Under the pieces are notes generated by a model. The model was not told the origin of the DNA. It searched no databases and worked only from the letters and a program-made list of their open reading frames with translations. Of a stretch of DNA of 64,000 nucleotides, positions 55,090 through 63,250 are shown in pieces; the first letter of the stretch is position 1; the number at the start of each line of letters is the position of its first letter. Origin of the DNA: Mesostigma viride (Eukaryota > Streptophyta > Mesostigmatophyceae > Mesostigmatales > Mesostigmataceae); the NCBI GenBank assembly GCA_009746045.1, contig RPFO01000848.1, forward strand, positions 1 through 64,000. The letters are read 5' to 3'. Made by a program: the position numbers and the translations under genes.

Positions 55090-55774
55090 CGCCGCTCGTG
55101 TCGCTACTACCGTGCGTGATATTGTTCGCGAGGGCGGACACGTACCACGCCATACAATCTCCCGCGCATCGCGGGCAGCCGCGCGCCCGGACCGTCACCC
55201 TGTCGCCGAAGTGGCCCTCCTCCTCCTCCCCTTTGGAGGGCACCACGCGCGTAAGGGACAGGGTCCCACGCAGCGTGTCCGCCCCCGCCGCGTCCGTCAC
55301 CGCCGGCTGGCTGAACGTGACGACCTCGCCCACGTCCGTCTGCCGCCGCGTCAGGAGGCTGCCCGCTATCACGCCCACCGCCCCCCCGTTGCCGCCGCCC
55401 GTGATGTCCATGTGCCAGCCGCCGCCCCGCTTGACCATGCTCGGGTGCGTCAGGAGGTGCTCGCACAGGGAGCGCGCGCTCGCGAGGTACCCCCTGTGGA
55501 AGCGCACGCCCAACGAGGCCTCCATCACCATCTCCGAGTCGGCGCTCGGGTCAGCCCCCGAGAACCCGTGGCCGCCCGACCCCCCGACGACCAGCACCTG
55601 GCGCCTGCTCTCCGGGTAGTTCAGCAGGAAGGCCTTGCCGCCGCCCGTCCAGCGCACCTGCCGGTTCATGCGCCTCACGAACGATCGGCGCCCGCCGGGG
55701 AGGGACGGGATGATGGCCGCGAGTCCCGCGTACTCCAGTATGCGTTCCGTCGCCATTTGTTTTGTGAGCGTCAT
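55019..55774 (-). CDS. Class 3 lipase-fold protein lacking the catalytic serine, 251 aa
   Basis: The pattern VLVVGGSGGHGFSG, then RFHRGYLASARSLCEHLL (residues 91-108) and DITGGGNGGAVGVIAG (123-138), then VVTFSQPAVTD, follows the class 3 lipase order of strand, (V)HxGF helix, TGHSLGGA nucleophile elbow and FGSPxV strand. Here the elbow reads T-G-G-G-N-G-G-A, so the His and the nucleophilic Ser are replaced by Gly. A hydrolase by this mechanism is therefore unlikely; a binding or structural role is more probable. Start at 55774 (MTLTKQMATER) or 55755. The C-terminus has Cys and His clusters. Confidence 0.55.
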   Translation of the reverse strand: MTLTKQMATERILEYAGLAAIIPSLPGGRRSFVRRMNRQVRWTGGGKAFLLNYPESRRQVLVVGGSGGHGFSGADPSADSEMVMEASLGVRFHRGYLASARSLCEHLLTHPSMVKRGGGWHMDITGGGNGGAVGVIAGSLLTRRQTDVGEVVTFSQPAVTDAAGADTLRGTLSLTRVVPSKGEEEEGHFGDRVTVRARGCPRCAGDCMAWYVSALANNITHGSSDTSGDGGRHDSEQHDSETKECACACLF

Positions 55775-55797
55775 AGTAGACGAAGAAATACGCCCCG

Positions 55798-56115
55798 ATG
55801 GCGGCCTGGTACGAGGACATGCTGCAGACCCGACCCCACGCCCCGGCCCCGCCCACCTTCCGCGCATCGACGGACTCGGGCCTCAAGACCGTGAGCGTGC
55901 GCCACACGACCGCGCAGCCCGTCAACGTGCCGAAGGTCAACAAGCAGGACGTGCCCGACGGGGGGCTGCGGCGGAAGTACCGGCAATACGTGGACGCCAC
56001 GTACAGCACGGACCAGCGCAGGGTGCGTCTAGAGGCGCTCAAGGATAATCTGAGGGACTACAGTAAGGACGACGACGACGGGCAATGGAGCATGGATGGA
56101 GTCTCGCCGCCCTGA
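55798..56115 (+). CDS. Hypothetical protein, 105 aa
   Basis: The ATG at 55798 (MAAWYEDML) is 24 nt from the divergent lipase-fold gene. The protein is polar and basic in the middle (VNKQDVPDGGLRRKYRQYV), acidic near the end (DYSKDDDDGQW). It overlaps the next start by 31 nt in another frame. No family is recognised. The compact run 55798-57546 of three overlapping genes suggests co-transcription. Confidence 0.55.
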   Translation: MAAWYEDMLQTRPHAPAPPTFRASTDSGLKTVSVRHTTAQPVNVPKVNKQDVPDGGLRRKYRQYVDATYSTDQRRVRLEALKDNLRDYSKDDDDGQWSMDGVSPP

Positions 56116-56864
56116 AACGGTCGTTCTGGTCGGCGTGGGAGTCGGCCTGCTCCTACCTGCTCCTGTCAATGGGCGCGGTGCGCGGGTGGCACGCGCGGCT
56201 GAAGCGGAAACCCGAGGCGGAATCCGAGTACTACAAAATCCAGGACGCCCGCATCAGCCACGAGGGAGGGGACAGGGACTTCACCGAGGCGCTCGTGGAG
56301 GCCGTGCGGCGGGAGGGAGGCGGCCTCGACATGCCCGCGGCCCAGCTGCTCGCGAACACGAACGCCGAGGAGTACGTGGCGCCCCTGGCCAAGCCGTGTC
56401 TCGTCGTGCAGTACAGACACGCAGGGAGGGACCTGGCCGTTACGTACAACCTGAAGCTGTCCCAGAAAAACGTGCGCTTCCCGCCTATAAAGCTCCCGGC
56501 AGTAGACGGGGCGGAGGCCGAGCCCAAGACCCACAAGATCCTGTCGGCCTCGTTGGGCGCGTGGTATCCGTCCCCGGACAACGCGGACGTAACCGAAGGC
56601 CTGCGCAAACTATTGGGCGAAGACGACGACTTCTACGCGGGGGCAGGCATCCCCCAGTTCATCTGGTGCATCCTCCGGTTTCTGGCGCTCTCGGGCAAGC
56701 AGCAGCCCGCGGACCGGCCGCAGTTTCTGCGGGTCATCTACGGCGACGGGCGCACGCTCATCTTCCACCCAGCCACGGACGGCTGCATCGTCTACAGCGG
56801 CGTGTGCCAGACCAAGGTGTTGAAGCCGCAGGTCGTCAAGGGACGCTATGGAGACTGCGGATGA
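56085..56864 (+). CDS. Hypothetical protein, 259 aa
   Basis: The first ATG is 56085 (MEHGWSLAALKRSFW). A moderately hydrophobic N-terminal region (SAWESACSYLLLSMGAV) may be a membrane-association helix. The rest is mixed alpha/beta, with PQFIWCILRFLALSGK and FLRVIYGDGRTLIFHP. No catalytic motif is seen. It overlaps VLTF2 by 17 nt. Confidence 0.6.
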   Translation: MEHGWSLAALKRSFWSAWESACSYLLLSMGAVRGWHARLKRKPEAESEYYKIQDARISHEGGDRDFTEALVEAVRREGGGLDMPAAQLLANTNAEEYVAPLAKPCLVVQYRHAGRDLAVTYNLKLSQKNVRFPPIKLPAVDGAEAEPKTHKILSASLGAWYPSPDNADVTEGLRKLLGEDDDFYAGAGIPQFIWCILRFLALSGKQQPADRPQFLRVIYGDGRTLIFHPATDGCIVYSGVCQTKVLKPQVVKGRYGDCG

Positions 56865-57546
56865 GCTGCCGCCGCCGACCCCGCAGGTGCCGCCGGTGAC
56901 GCGCGCGCTGCTGAAAATGATGGCCGACGGCGCCAAGTGGCCCACGTCCACCCCCCTCTGCTGCTGGTGGTGTTGCCACCCCTTTGACGGCGTCCCCTTC
57001 CCTCTCCCCACCAGGATGACGAGGCACGACACCGCCTTCTGCGTGACGGGGTGCTTCTGCTCGCCCAACTGCGCCAAGGCGTACAACCTGAAGGAGGGAG
57101 GCGCCTGCAGGGACCTGCGCAACCACTACCTCTTCATCATGGCGCAGAGGCTGTGGCGGGCCGAGTCGAGGCCCTCCTCCTTCCCTGGCGTCATCGCCGC
57201 CCCTCCGAGGCAATGTCTCAAGATGTTCGGCGGGCACATGGACGTGGACGAGTTCAGGAGCAGTTCCGCGCGCGGAGAAGTGCACATGCTGGCGGAACCG
57301 CCCTTCGCGATGGAGTACGCCACTCAGGTGGACTGCGTCACCACCATTTCTAGCAAGAACGCGGGGGCGAGGGACGGGGGCAAGGCGGCGGGCGAAGACT
57401 TGCCCGTGTGCTTGTCCAGGAAGCGCCCCCCGCAGGCGCCCAAGGAGGAGGCGTCCGGTCTAGCCATGAAGAGAGCCAGGCCGGCTGTCAACAAGGCCTG
57501 TTCGCTGGACAAGTTTGTGAACGTGATTAATAATAAGAAAAAGTAG
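56848..57546 (+). CDS. VLTF2-like late transcription factor, 232 aa
   Basis: The N-terminal third holds the signature of the poxvirus A1/VLTF2 family that is found across large DNA viruses: LCCWWCCHPFDGVPFPLP (residues 37-54), then FCVTGCFCSPNCAKAYN (64-80), forming a conserved cysteine-rich zinc finger. It supports late-gene transcription together with VLTF3, also in this window. The C-terminal part is poorly conserved and basic (KRPPQAPKEE, KRARPAVNK), likely a nuclear or DNA-binding tail. The ATG at 56848 (METADELPPP) overlaps the upstream gene. Intact. Confidence 0.82.
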   Translation: METADELPPPTPQVPPVTRALLKMMADGAKWPTSTPLCCWWCCHPFDGVPFPLPTRMTRHDTAFCVTGCFCSPNCAKAYNLKEGGACRDLRNHYLFIMAQRLWRAESRPSSFPGVIAAPPRQCLKMFGGHMDVDEFRSSSARGEVHMLAEPPFAMEYATQVDCVTTISSKNAGARDGGKAAGEDLPVCLSRKRPPQAPKEEASGLAMKRARPAVNKACSLDKFVNVINNKKK

Positions 57547-57547
57547 C

Positions 57548-57835
57548 CTACACGCATGACGTGACGTGATCATCTCCATACCCAGGATTCACACCCGTGA
57601 CCAACACGTCACCGTAGATCGCGCGGCGGAAGGCGAAACTCGCCAGCACGTTGATGGGGTGGCCCTTGGACGCCGCGAACGGGTCGTACTCGGCCACCGC
57701 CCCGCAGTCGCAATGGCCCACGGGGACGGCCAGAGAAGTGCCCGTCACGATCCTGCGCGTGGCGGACACTTCGCGCAAGGGCACGCGCGCCTTGGTGACC
57801 TCTAGGCTGTCGGCGGGGATCACGAGGACGTCCAT
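57548..57835 (-). CDS. Small DUF3846-like protein, 95 aa
   Basis: The ATG at 57835 (MDVLVIPADSLEV) starts a compact protein with NVLASFAFRRAIYGDVLVTG near the C-terminus, which recalls the 'N-x-x-A...GDVLVxG' ending of DUF3846 proteins found in phages and large viruses. The pair CDCG near residue 43 is an extra feature. It is convergent with VLTF2, two nt between the stops. The function of that family is not known to me. Confidence 0.5.
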   Translation of the reverse strand: MDVLVIPADSLEVTKARVPLREVSATRRIVTGTSLAVPVGHCDCGAVAEYDPFAASKGHPINVLASFAFRRAIYGDVLVTGVNPGYGDDHVTSCV

Positions 57836-57888
57836 TCGTCGTCTGCCAAAAATGTCAATAGCTATGTAGAGAGGCGAGCCTTTTAAAC

Positions 57889-58862
57889 ATGGCCCTAGAC
57901 GAGGTGAAGACGCTGCTCGGCCTTCTGATGCGCATCGAAGATCTGACGGCCGTGGATGAACGCCCCGCCGCCCCCCTCGAGGCGTACCTGCGCACCATAT
58001 CGCTAGGAGTGATCCCGCCCAAGCAGAGTATGGGGAGGCAGACCGTCCAGTGCGCGCGCGGGGTCGCCAAGGCGCTAGGTAGGGCCCAAGTGGTGCTGCT
58101 CGTCTCCCAGATGCGGCCGTACCTCCCCCCGCGAGCCGTGCAGACGGCCACGAAAGCGGACCTCTGCGCCCTCGTCGCCGAGGACATCGTCGACAGCATC
58201 ACCAGGATCCTGTGCACGGTCAACCTCCTCCAATGCCCCCTCTCCATGCACCGGGAGCTCGCCAGGAGCGCCGCCGCCTTGTCCGGGTGCGCCGAGGATA
58301 GGCTCGAGGGCCTCCCCCGGCCGCACCTGTGCGCGCTCATCGCGTCCAGTCTGACCTCCGAGTACCGAGCGGCGCTGCTCAACCTGGGCAACTCCGCCGA
58401 CGTCGCCTCCTCCCTCCCCTGGCGCCTCCTGGGGGAGGAGGCGGCGCCCTTGGAGGGGGACGACCCCCACAGGGACGGCCTGGCACACACCCTGCGCCTG
58501 ATGTCCCTGCTGCTGCCCGTGTCGGGCGAGCGGAAGGCGCGGGCCGTCCGATCCCACGCGCGCGTGGCCGCAAAGGCGGCGCTGTCGCCTCCCAGGGTAT
58601 GGAACGCCGTGCTGGCGATGACAGGCGGGGGCGGAGACAGCCCCCCCCCATCGTCAGGGCGCTGCGGGCGATGAGGAGCCCGGACCGCGCCGAGGGGGAG
58701 AGGCTCGTGGCGTCCCTGTACTCCCAACACGCGTCCTCCTCCTCCTCCTCCTCCCCGTGCATCAAGGCGTGGCTGGCCGTACAGAGCATGCGAGAGGGGT
58801 GCGCGAGGAAGCTGCTGGCGTCGAACCGGTCCCGAGTGTACACCGGACACCGGTGCGGTTAG
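57889..58862 (+). CDS. Hypothetical helical protein, about 320 aa, one frame break
   Basis: The ATG at 57889 (MALDEVKTLLGLLMR) starts a helical protein with two related segments, KADLCALVAEDIVDSI and RPHLCALIASSLTSEY, each probably a helix pair. The first frame runs into Ser/Pro at 58674; the coding signal instead changes frame at the C9 run near 58641-58649 and continues to 58862 (SPCIKAWLAVQSMREGCARK). A Ser run comes from a TCC repeat. No known family is recognised. Confidence 0.55.
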
Positions 58863-58905
58863 CGCCGGGTGTATATCTAAGAGGTAGGTAGCTACCGCCC
58901 TCGCC

Positions 58906-59463
58906 ATGGAAAACTCGGACGCCGCCACCGTCTGCGTGAAGTGCCAGCAGCCTAAGGCGAAGGGCGAGCTGGACAGCCGGAGCCGGAGGTACGCGGGAGT
59001 GTGCAGGGCGTGCAGGAGGGCGTCGGTCGCGGAGTTCCGGAGCACCAAAATGGGGTACTTCCGCTCCCAGCTGGATAAGATCGGCAGAGTGCCCAGGAGG
59101 AGGGACCGGATTGCCGCCACCGAGAAAGACCTGTGCGATATATGGGACGCGCAGGGGGGGAGGTGCGCCATCACAGGGAGGGAGATGAAGCACGAGTACA
59201 ACCCCGACAAGGAGAGGCACGCCGATTCCGCGGCCATCGACCTGATAGACGGCATGATGGGGTACGCGCCGTCCAATATCCGTCTCGTGTGCCATTTCGT
59301 CCACCTCATGAAGGGGCGCATGCCCCTGGCCGCGTTCGTGTCAGCGTGCAAAGAGATAACGGAATATCGGGCCGGATCTCGAGCACCCAGCAGTACGGAA
59401 GAGGATACGGAGATGGCCGATGGCGCCGCGCCACAAGATACCCGCTGGGCGGACATGGTATAA
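58906..59463 (+). CDS. HNH endonuclease-like protein, 185 aa
   Basis: A zinc ribbon (CVKC at 10-13, CRAC at 33-36) precedes the nuclease region: KDLCDIWDAQGGRCAITG (about 75-91), AAIDLIDGMMGY (109-120) and NIRLVCHFVHLMKG (124-137). This is the order of viral HNH proteins with a CxITG, D(R/L)IDxxxGY and NxxLVCxxxNxMK pattern; here Asn is replaced by His in the last helix. A stand-alone homing-type or recombination nuclease is likely. TATATC lies 36 nt upstream of the ATG at 58906. The stop overlaps the TATA box of the next gene. Confidence 0.7.
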   Translation: MENSDAATVCVKCQQPKAKGELDSRSRRYAGVCRACRRASVAEFRSTKMGYFRSQLDKIGRVPRRRDRIAATEKDLCDIWDAQGGRCAITGREMKHEYNPDKERHADSAAIDLIDGMMGYAPSNIRLVCHFVHLMKGRMPLAAFVSACKEITEYRAGSRAPSSTEEDTEMADGAAPQDTRWADMV

Positions 59464-59465
59464 AG
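59459..59465 (+). promoter_or_regulatory. TATA box of the ssDNA-binding-like gene
   Basis: TATAAAG stands 121 nt before the ATG at 59587, with a leader full of CAAGCGTCC repeats (about 59519-59575). Box and spacing match the spliced gene at 41674, so these two may share an early, host Pol II-like promoter type. Confidence 0.5.
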
Positions 59466-59586
59466 ATCCCATCAGGTCTGCGGATCAGCACAGACTCCCG
59501 CAGTTCGCGACCGACGCGTCCAAGCGTCCGCGTCCGTGTGTTCAAGCGTCCAAGCGTCCCAAGCGTCCGCGCCCGCCCCTGTCATC

Positions 59587-60273
59587 ATGGCGTCCACGAT
59601 CGTCCTGTTCGAGGATTTCGACCCCAAGAAGATCGTGTACCGCGACCCGAAGAGGTCCACCACCGGCGGGCTGTCCGTCTATCTGAACTACGCCAAGGAT
59701 GGGAAGGAGGTGCCAATCCGCATCCAGACCCCGAAAATGAGGGCGCCTTTCGGCATAAGCCGCTTCGAGGGGAAGAAAGGAGAGGTCAAGTACACCCTCG
59801 ACCTCAGCTTCGATGACTACCTCAACGAGGAGGAGGACGGGGGCAAGTTTTACAGCAAGTGGGTCGCCTTCGACGACCGGAACAAAGAAACCTCGTTCGA
59901 GAAGAGCACGACCTGGTTCAACAAGAAGATAAGTCTGGACGTCGTGAACGAGCTGTACACCTCGGCCGTGAAGCCCTCCAAGAAAGAGCAGTTCCCCCCG
60001 ACGTTGAAGTGCACTGTGCCCTTCCGCAACGACAAGCCGGAGTGTCAGTTTTTTGACGATAACAAGCTGCCGGCCAAGATGGAGGATCTAGAGAGGGGAA
60101 TGTACGTCCAGGCCATTGTGGAGGTCTCGCGCCTCTGGTTCATGGACAAGCAGTTCGGGTGCTCCCCCGTAGTGAAGATGGTCCAGTTTTTCCCTAACGG
60201 CCGCATCCCCAATGCGTACTCCTTCATTGAGAGAGAGGAGCCCCGTGAGGAGGATGGTGTGGCCGCTGAGTAA
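59587..60273 (+). CDS. Putative ssDNA-binding protein (DUF5871-like), 228 aa
   Basis: The ATG at 59587 (MASTIVLFEDFDPKKI) starts a beta-rich protein with IRIQTPKMRAPFGISRFEG, a motif I associate with the DUF5871 group of algal-virus proteins, which resemble phage gp2.5-type OB-fold ssDNA-binding proteins. YVQAIVEVSRLWFMDKQFG near the C-terminus fits a late OB strand pair, and the end is acidic (REEPREEDG), as in many ssDNA-binding proteins. It would coat single-stranded DNA during replication. Intact; it has a TATA box and long leader. The family link is from memory and moderate. Confidence 0.6.
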   Translation: MASTIVLFEDFDPKKIVYRDPKRSTTGGLSVYLNYAKDGKEVPIRIQTPKMRAPFGISRFEGKKGEVKYTLDLSFDDYLNEEEDGGKFYSKWVAFDDRNKETSFEKSTTWFNKKISLDVVNELYTSAVKPSKKEQFPPTLKCTVPFRNDKPECQFFDDNKLPAKMEDLERGMYVQAIVEVSRLWFMDKQFGCSPVVKMVQFFPNGRIPNAYSFIEREEPREEDGVAAE

Positions 60274-60299
60274 AATGTAACCTATTGATAATCAAACGC

Positions 60300-61064
60300 A
60301 TGCCCCCCCCATTTTACTGCGGAAACAAAATAAGCACAGATGGTTTAGGACCTAATGGAGTCCCCATGGGCACAGAGGAGGAATGCAAGCATCACATCAG
60401 GCTATTTGGAAACGTGGTGGCCCGCACCCTCTTCCCTCGCGGGGGGGGAACAGGGACATTGACGCCGCTCCGACGGCCGCGACCGCTTTTTGCGGAATTA
60501 GAGATCCGCCGCCGTACGGTAAGCAATACGGGTCTAGGGCGCAGTGTCAGAGGTTGCGGCAACTCCGCCACTACGGGCTGTTTGCGCCGGGTGGCGGCCA
60601 AGCCTCATCCCCCGTCAGCCCCCCCGGCAGCCAAGTCTGTCCACCCCCCGCCAGCCCCCACCCCCACAGGTAGTCAGCCCCCCCCCAGCCAGCCCCCCCC
60701 AGCCAGCCAGCGGGCCAATTTGCCTCTGTCCTCAACGGCATCCTAAAGGCTTCTCGAGCCAAGAACAAGCAATCCAACACCCCACAGTCTCGACCAGCAC
60801 CGCCCAATCCTTCTCAACCGACTCAACCACCGTCGTCCAATCCTACACTGCCGTCTAATCCTACTCAACCACCGTCGTCCAATCCTACAACCGCCGTCTA
60901 ATCCTACTCAACCACCGTCGTCCAATCCTACACCGCCGTCTAATCCTAAACCCTTACCCCTAGACCCTGACCCTACGGGAGGCGAGAACAACGTTGCATG
61001 GTCCGGAGACAACAACAGCTTCGGTTTCTCGGTTAATGACCGGTCTGTCACATACCCCCCACGC
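60300..61064 (+). CDS. N-terminal and Pro-rich part of the OTU protease gene, frame-broken
   Basis: The ATG at 60300 begins MPPPFYCGNKISTDGLG, a short domain with a G-x3-EC-x8-G pattern. After the G8 run near 60440 the coding signal moves to another frame with a related segment, YGSRAQCQRLRQLRHYGLF. A proline-rich linker follows; at about 60820-60950 it consists of repeats encoding Pro-Thr-Gln-Pro-Pro-Ser-Ser-Asn. An extra base near 60889 again changes the frame, after which the frame is open into the OTU domain at 61065. I read 60300-62018 as one gene. Confidence 0.5.
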
Positions 61065-61576
61065 ATGGATGCGGGCGTCGACAAGGCCTATGTCGTGAAG
61101 GCGCCCGATGGTGATGAGTCGGCGTTCAGGCGCATCACGCAGGGTGATGGCAAATGCATGTTTAATGCCCTCTTGATTGTGGACGCGTTCCGGAAAGGGG
61201 AGACCGTGACGTCCGAACAGGTGGTCCAGAGGACGCGAGCGCTGAAAGAGGAAGTGCGTCCGCAGATTGAAAAATATGTCAAAGAGATACGAGCTAAATT
61301 CCCCTCGCATCTGCTCACAGACCCGCCCGGAACAACTATCGAAGACCAACTCAAAAAAATATTCAAGCCGACTGAATGCTCCGAAGGGGAATCAGATGCG
61401 ATTGCCATCTTATCGCGCCATTTTCGGACGCCTATCTACGTTTACCAAGAAAAAACGACTGTTGGAGATTGGTATTGGTATGCCCTCTACGATCCCGGGA
61501 GCAGAAACAACATCCCGCCCGTTTACATTCGCCACAAAAGTGGGCATTGGGAGGCCTTGATCATGAATTCGGACGT

Positions 61577-61607
<31 letters not shown>

Positions 61608-62018
61608 CAGTCCCGGCCGGGCCAGACGCGCTCCCAGCAGGACCCGCAGCGGAGGAGCGCGGAGACTCTCAACAATCTTGTGGGGGTGGGCGGCGAGCGC
61701 CTAATGAGGGATCAAAACTTGAGAGGGCGCCCGCCCTCCGTCTTGCAAGGAGGCCTTAAGAGAGGCAGCAGCTCTCAACCGGGGGGGGCGGCGGGCGCGC
61801 AACCGTCTGCTGGTCGCGGGCGCGGCCGCGGGCGGGGAAGCAGCACGTCTAGTCGAGCGAGCCAGGGGAGGGTCCCGGCTGCCGCCTCGGCGCCAGATGG
61901 GGCGCCCGCTCGCCGCACTCGGGGCCGCCCCCGCGGAAGTGGCAATCGCCAGAGGGCGGCAGGCAATCCAACTCAACCGCTAAGAAGAAGCGACCGGAAT
62001 ACGGCGACAAGGAAGTAG
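61065..62018 (+). CDS. OTU-like cysteine protease (deubiquitinase), 317 aa from the first ATG
   Basis: The OTU signature is clear: TQGDGKCMFNAL holds D28 and the catalytic Cys31, DAIAILSRHFRTPIYVY is the usual helix and strand before the second half, and KSGHWEAL contains His160 next to Trp. OTU enzymes cleave ubiquitin chains. After residue 170 the protein has a Pro run and a long Arg/Gly/Ser-rich basic tail (GRGRGRGRG), which may bind nucleic acid. The frame is open upstream of the ATG at 61065, so this is probably the C-terminal part of a longer gene starting at 60300. Confidence 0.75.
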
Positions 62019-62066
62019 CGCAGTAACATTTCTCAATTTAATTTGTGTGCCCTCTGGAAAGAGATC

Positions 62067-62717
62067 ATGATGGGATCCCGCTGCAACCCCGTTGCGAACA
62101 CGAGCGAGGAGTACGTCGGCGTCACCTCGCGTCCGGAAATCTTCGACACGATCTGCGGGGACGAGGCGTTCCAGGCCCTCAACTCCTCCTTCGCTGCGGA
62201 CGCGGGCACCGCGACGATGATCGTCCCCGCCGAGTCCTACGACATGATGTTCAACCTGGACACGCGTGTGCGGGGGGCCGGGCTGAGTTACGGCTCCACG
62301 TTCGAAGACCAATTGAGCTTCGGGACCGAGCGGCTGCCGAAGCCCGAGGACGTCGTGGGCGCCACTCTCGACGACCACAAGGTGGGCGTGGGCTTCATCA
62401 CCTCCAACACCAAGGACTTCCCCGTGACGGACATCCAGACGTTGCGGCCGTACATCCCGGCCCCCATTTCCGTCGACGGATGGGGGTCCATCGGGGTCGC
62501 GACCAAGGGCGCGTTCGGGCAGATGATCACCGACAACACCTTCCTCATGGACCCGCGGTTCACGTGGCCCATGCAGGGAATCGACGTGCAATCCAACGGC
62601 ATATACGGGTTCCCGGAGGTCTCCGCCGCAAGCTCGCTCGGTGTGTGGGGCGAATCAGGAGCGCCCCCGCGCAACAACCTGTGGGGAGGCCCGGGCTCCT
62701 CCTCTATGTTTGGATGA
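62067..62717 (+). CDS. Putative virion protein, 216 aa
   Basis: Starts at the ATG at 62067 or 62070 (MMGSRCNPVANTSEE); the A/T-rich sequence TTTCTCAATTTAATTTGTG lies about 25 nt upstream. The protein is neutral, rich in Gly, Pro and aromatic residues, with no membrane segment (FDTICGDEAFQALNSSF, PMQGIDVQSNGIYGFPE). The composition resembles a structural protein. No family is recognised. Confidence 0.6.
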   Translation: MMGSRCNPVANTSEEYVGVTSRPEIFDTICGDEAFQALNSSFAADAGTATMIVPAESYDMMFNLDTRVRGAGLSYGSTFEDQLSFGTERLPKPEDVVGATLDDHKVGVGFITSNTKDFPVTDIQTLRPYIPAPISVDGWGSIGVATKGAFGQMITDNTFLMDPRFTWPMQGIDVQSNGIYGFPEVSAASSLGVWGESGAPPRNNLWGGPGSSSMFG

Positions 62718-62778
62718 GGCCGGGGTCCGGCGGTGCGTTTACAGGGGGTGGAAAAAGCTCTTGTCCCTTTGTAAGTAA

Positions 62779-63204
62779 ATGGAGGCGGCAGTAGCGGGGG
62801 CGGACTGGCGAGAGAGGATGCGCACCATGACCACCGAGTACATCGAGCTGGACGACGCCGTGAAGAGGGTGACCGTGGACATCAAGCCGCTGAAGAAGAG
62901 AAAGACCGCGCTGGAGAATGACATCCTGGAGAGCATGGTCTCCGCCGGCGTGGACGCTTGCAATATATCCGGCACCTCCGACAAGCTGCTGGTGAGGACG
63001 CACAGGAAGAAGGCGGCATCCAAAAAGGGGGACTATCTAGAACGCCTCGTGGCCTTCTTCGACGGCGACGAGGCGCGCGCCCAGCAGTGCCTGGACGCGT
63101 TGAACGACACCCAGGTCGTGGAGGTCAGGAGGCTGAAGCGCGTCACCAAGAAGCAGGAGGCTCCAGGAGGGGCCGCCACGTCGGGCAGCAGCGATGAGGG
63201 GTGA
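62779..63204 (+). CDS. Conserved-type coiled-coil protein (possibly DUF5760-like), 141 aa
   Basis: The ATG at 62779 (MEAAVAGADWRERMR) starts a helical protein: an N-terminal coiled coil (YIELDDAVKRVTVDIKPLKK), then KTALENDILESMVSAGVDAC and a second helix pair (YLERLVAFFDGDEARAQQCL). This arrangement recalls a small family in algal viruses that I know as DUF5760, but the link is from memory. The Lys-rich middle (RTHRKKAASKKG) may bind nucleic acid. The C-terminus is Gly/Ser-rich. Confidence 0.55.
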   Translation: MEAAVAGADWRERMRTMTTEYIELDDAVKRVTVDIKPLKKRKTALENDILESMVSAGVDACNISGTSDKLLVRTHRKKAASKKGDYLERLVAFFDGDEARAQQCLDALNDTQVVEVRRLKRVTKKQEAPGGAATSGSSDEG

Positions 63205-63250
63205 ACATAAAAGCCGGGGGCGGGCGGGCGCGCGTGTGCAGACGCGAAAT

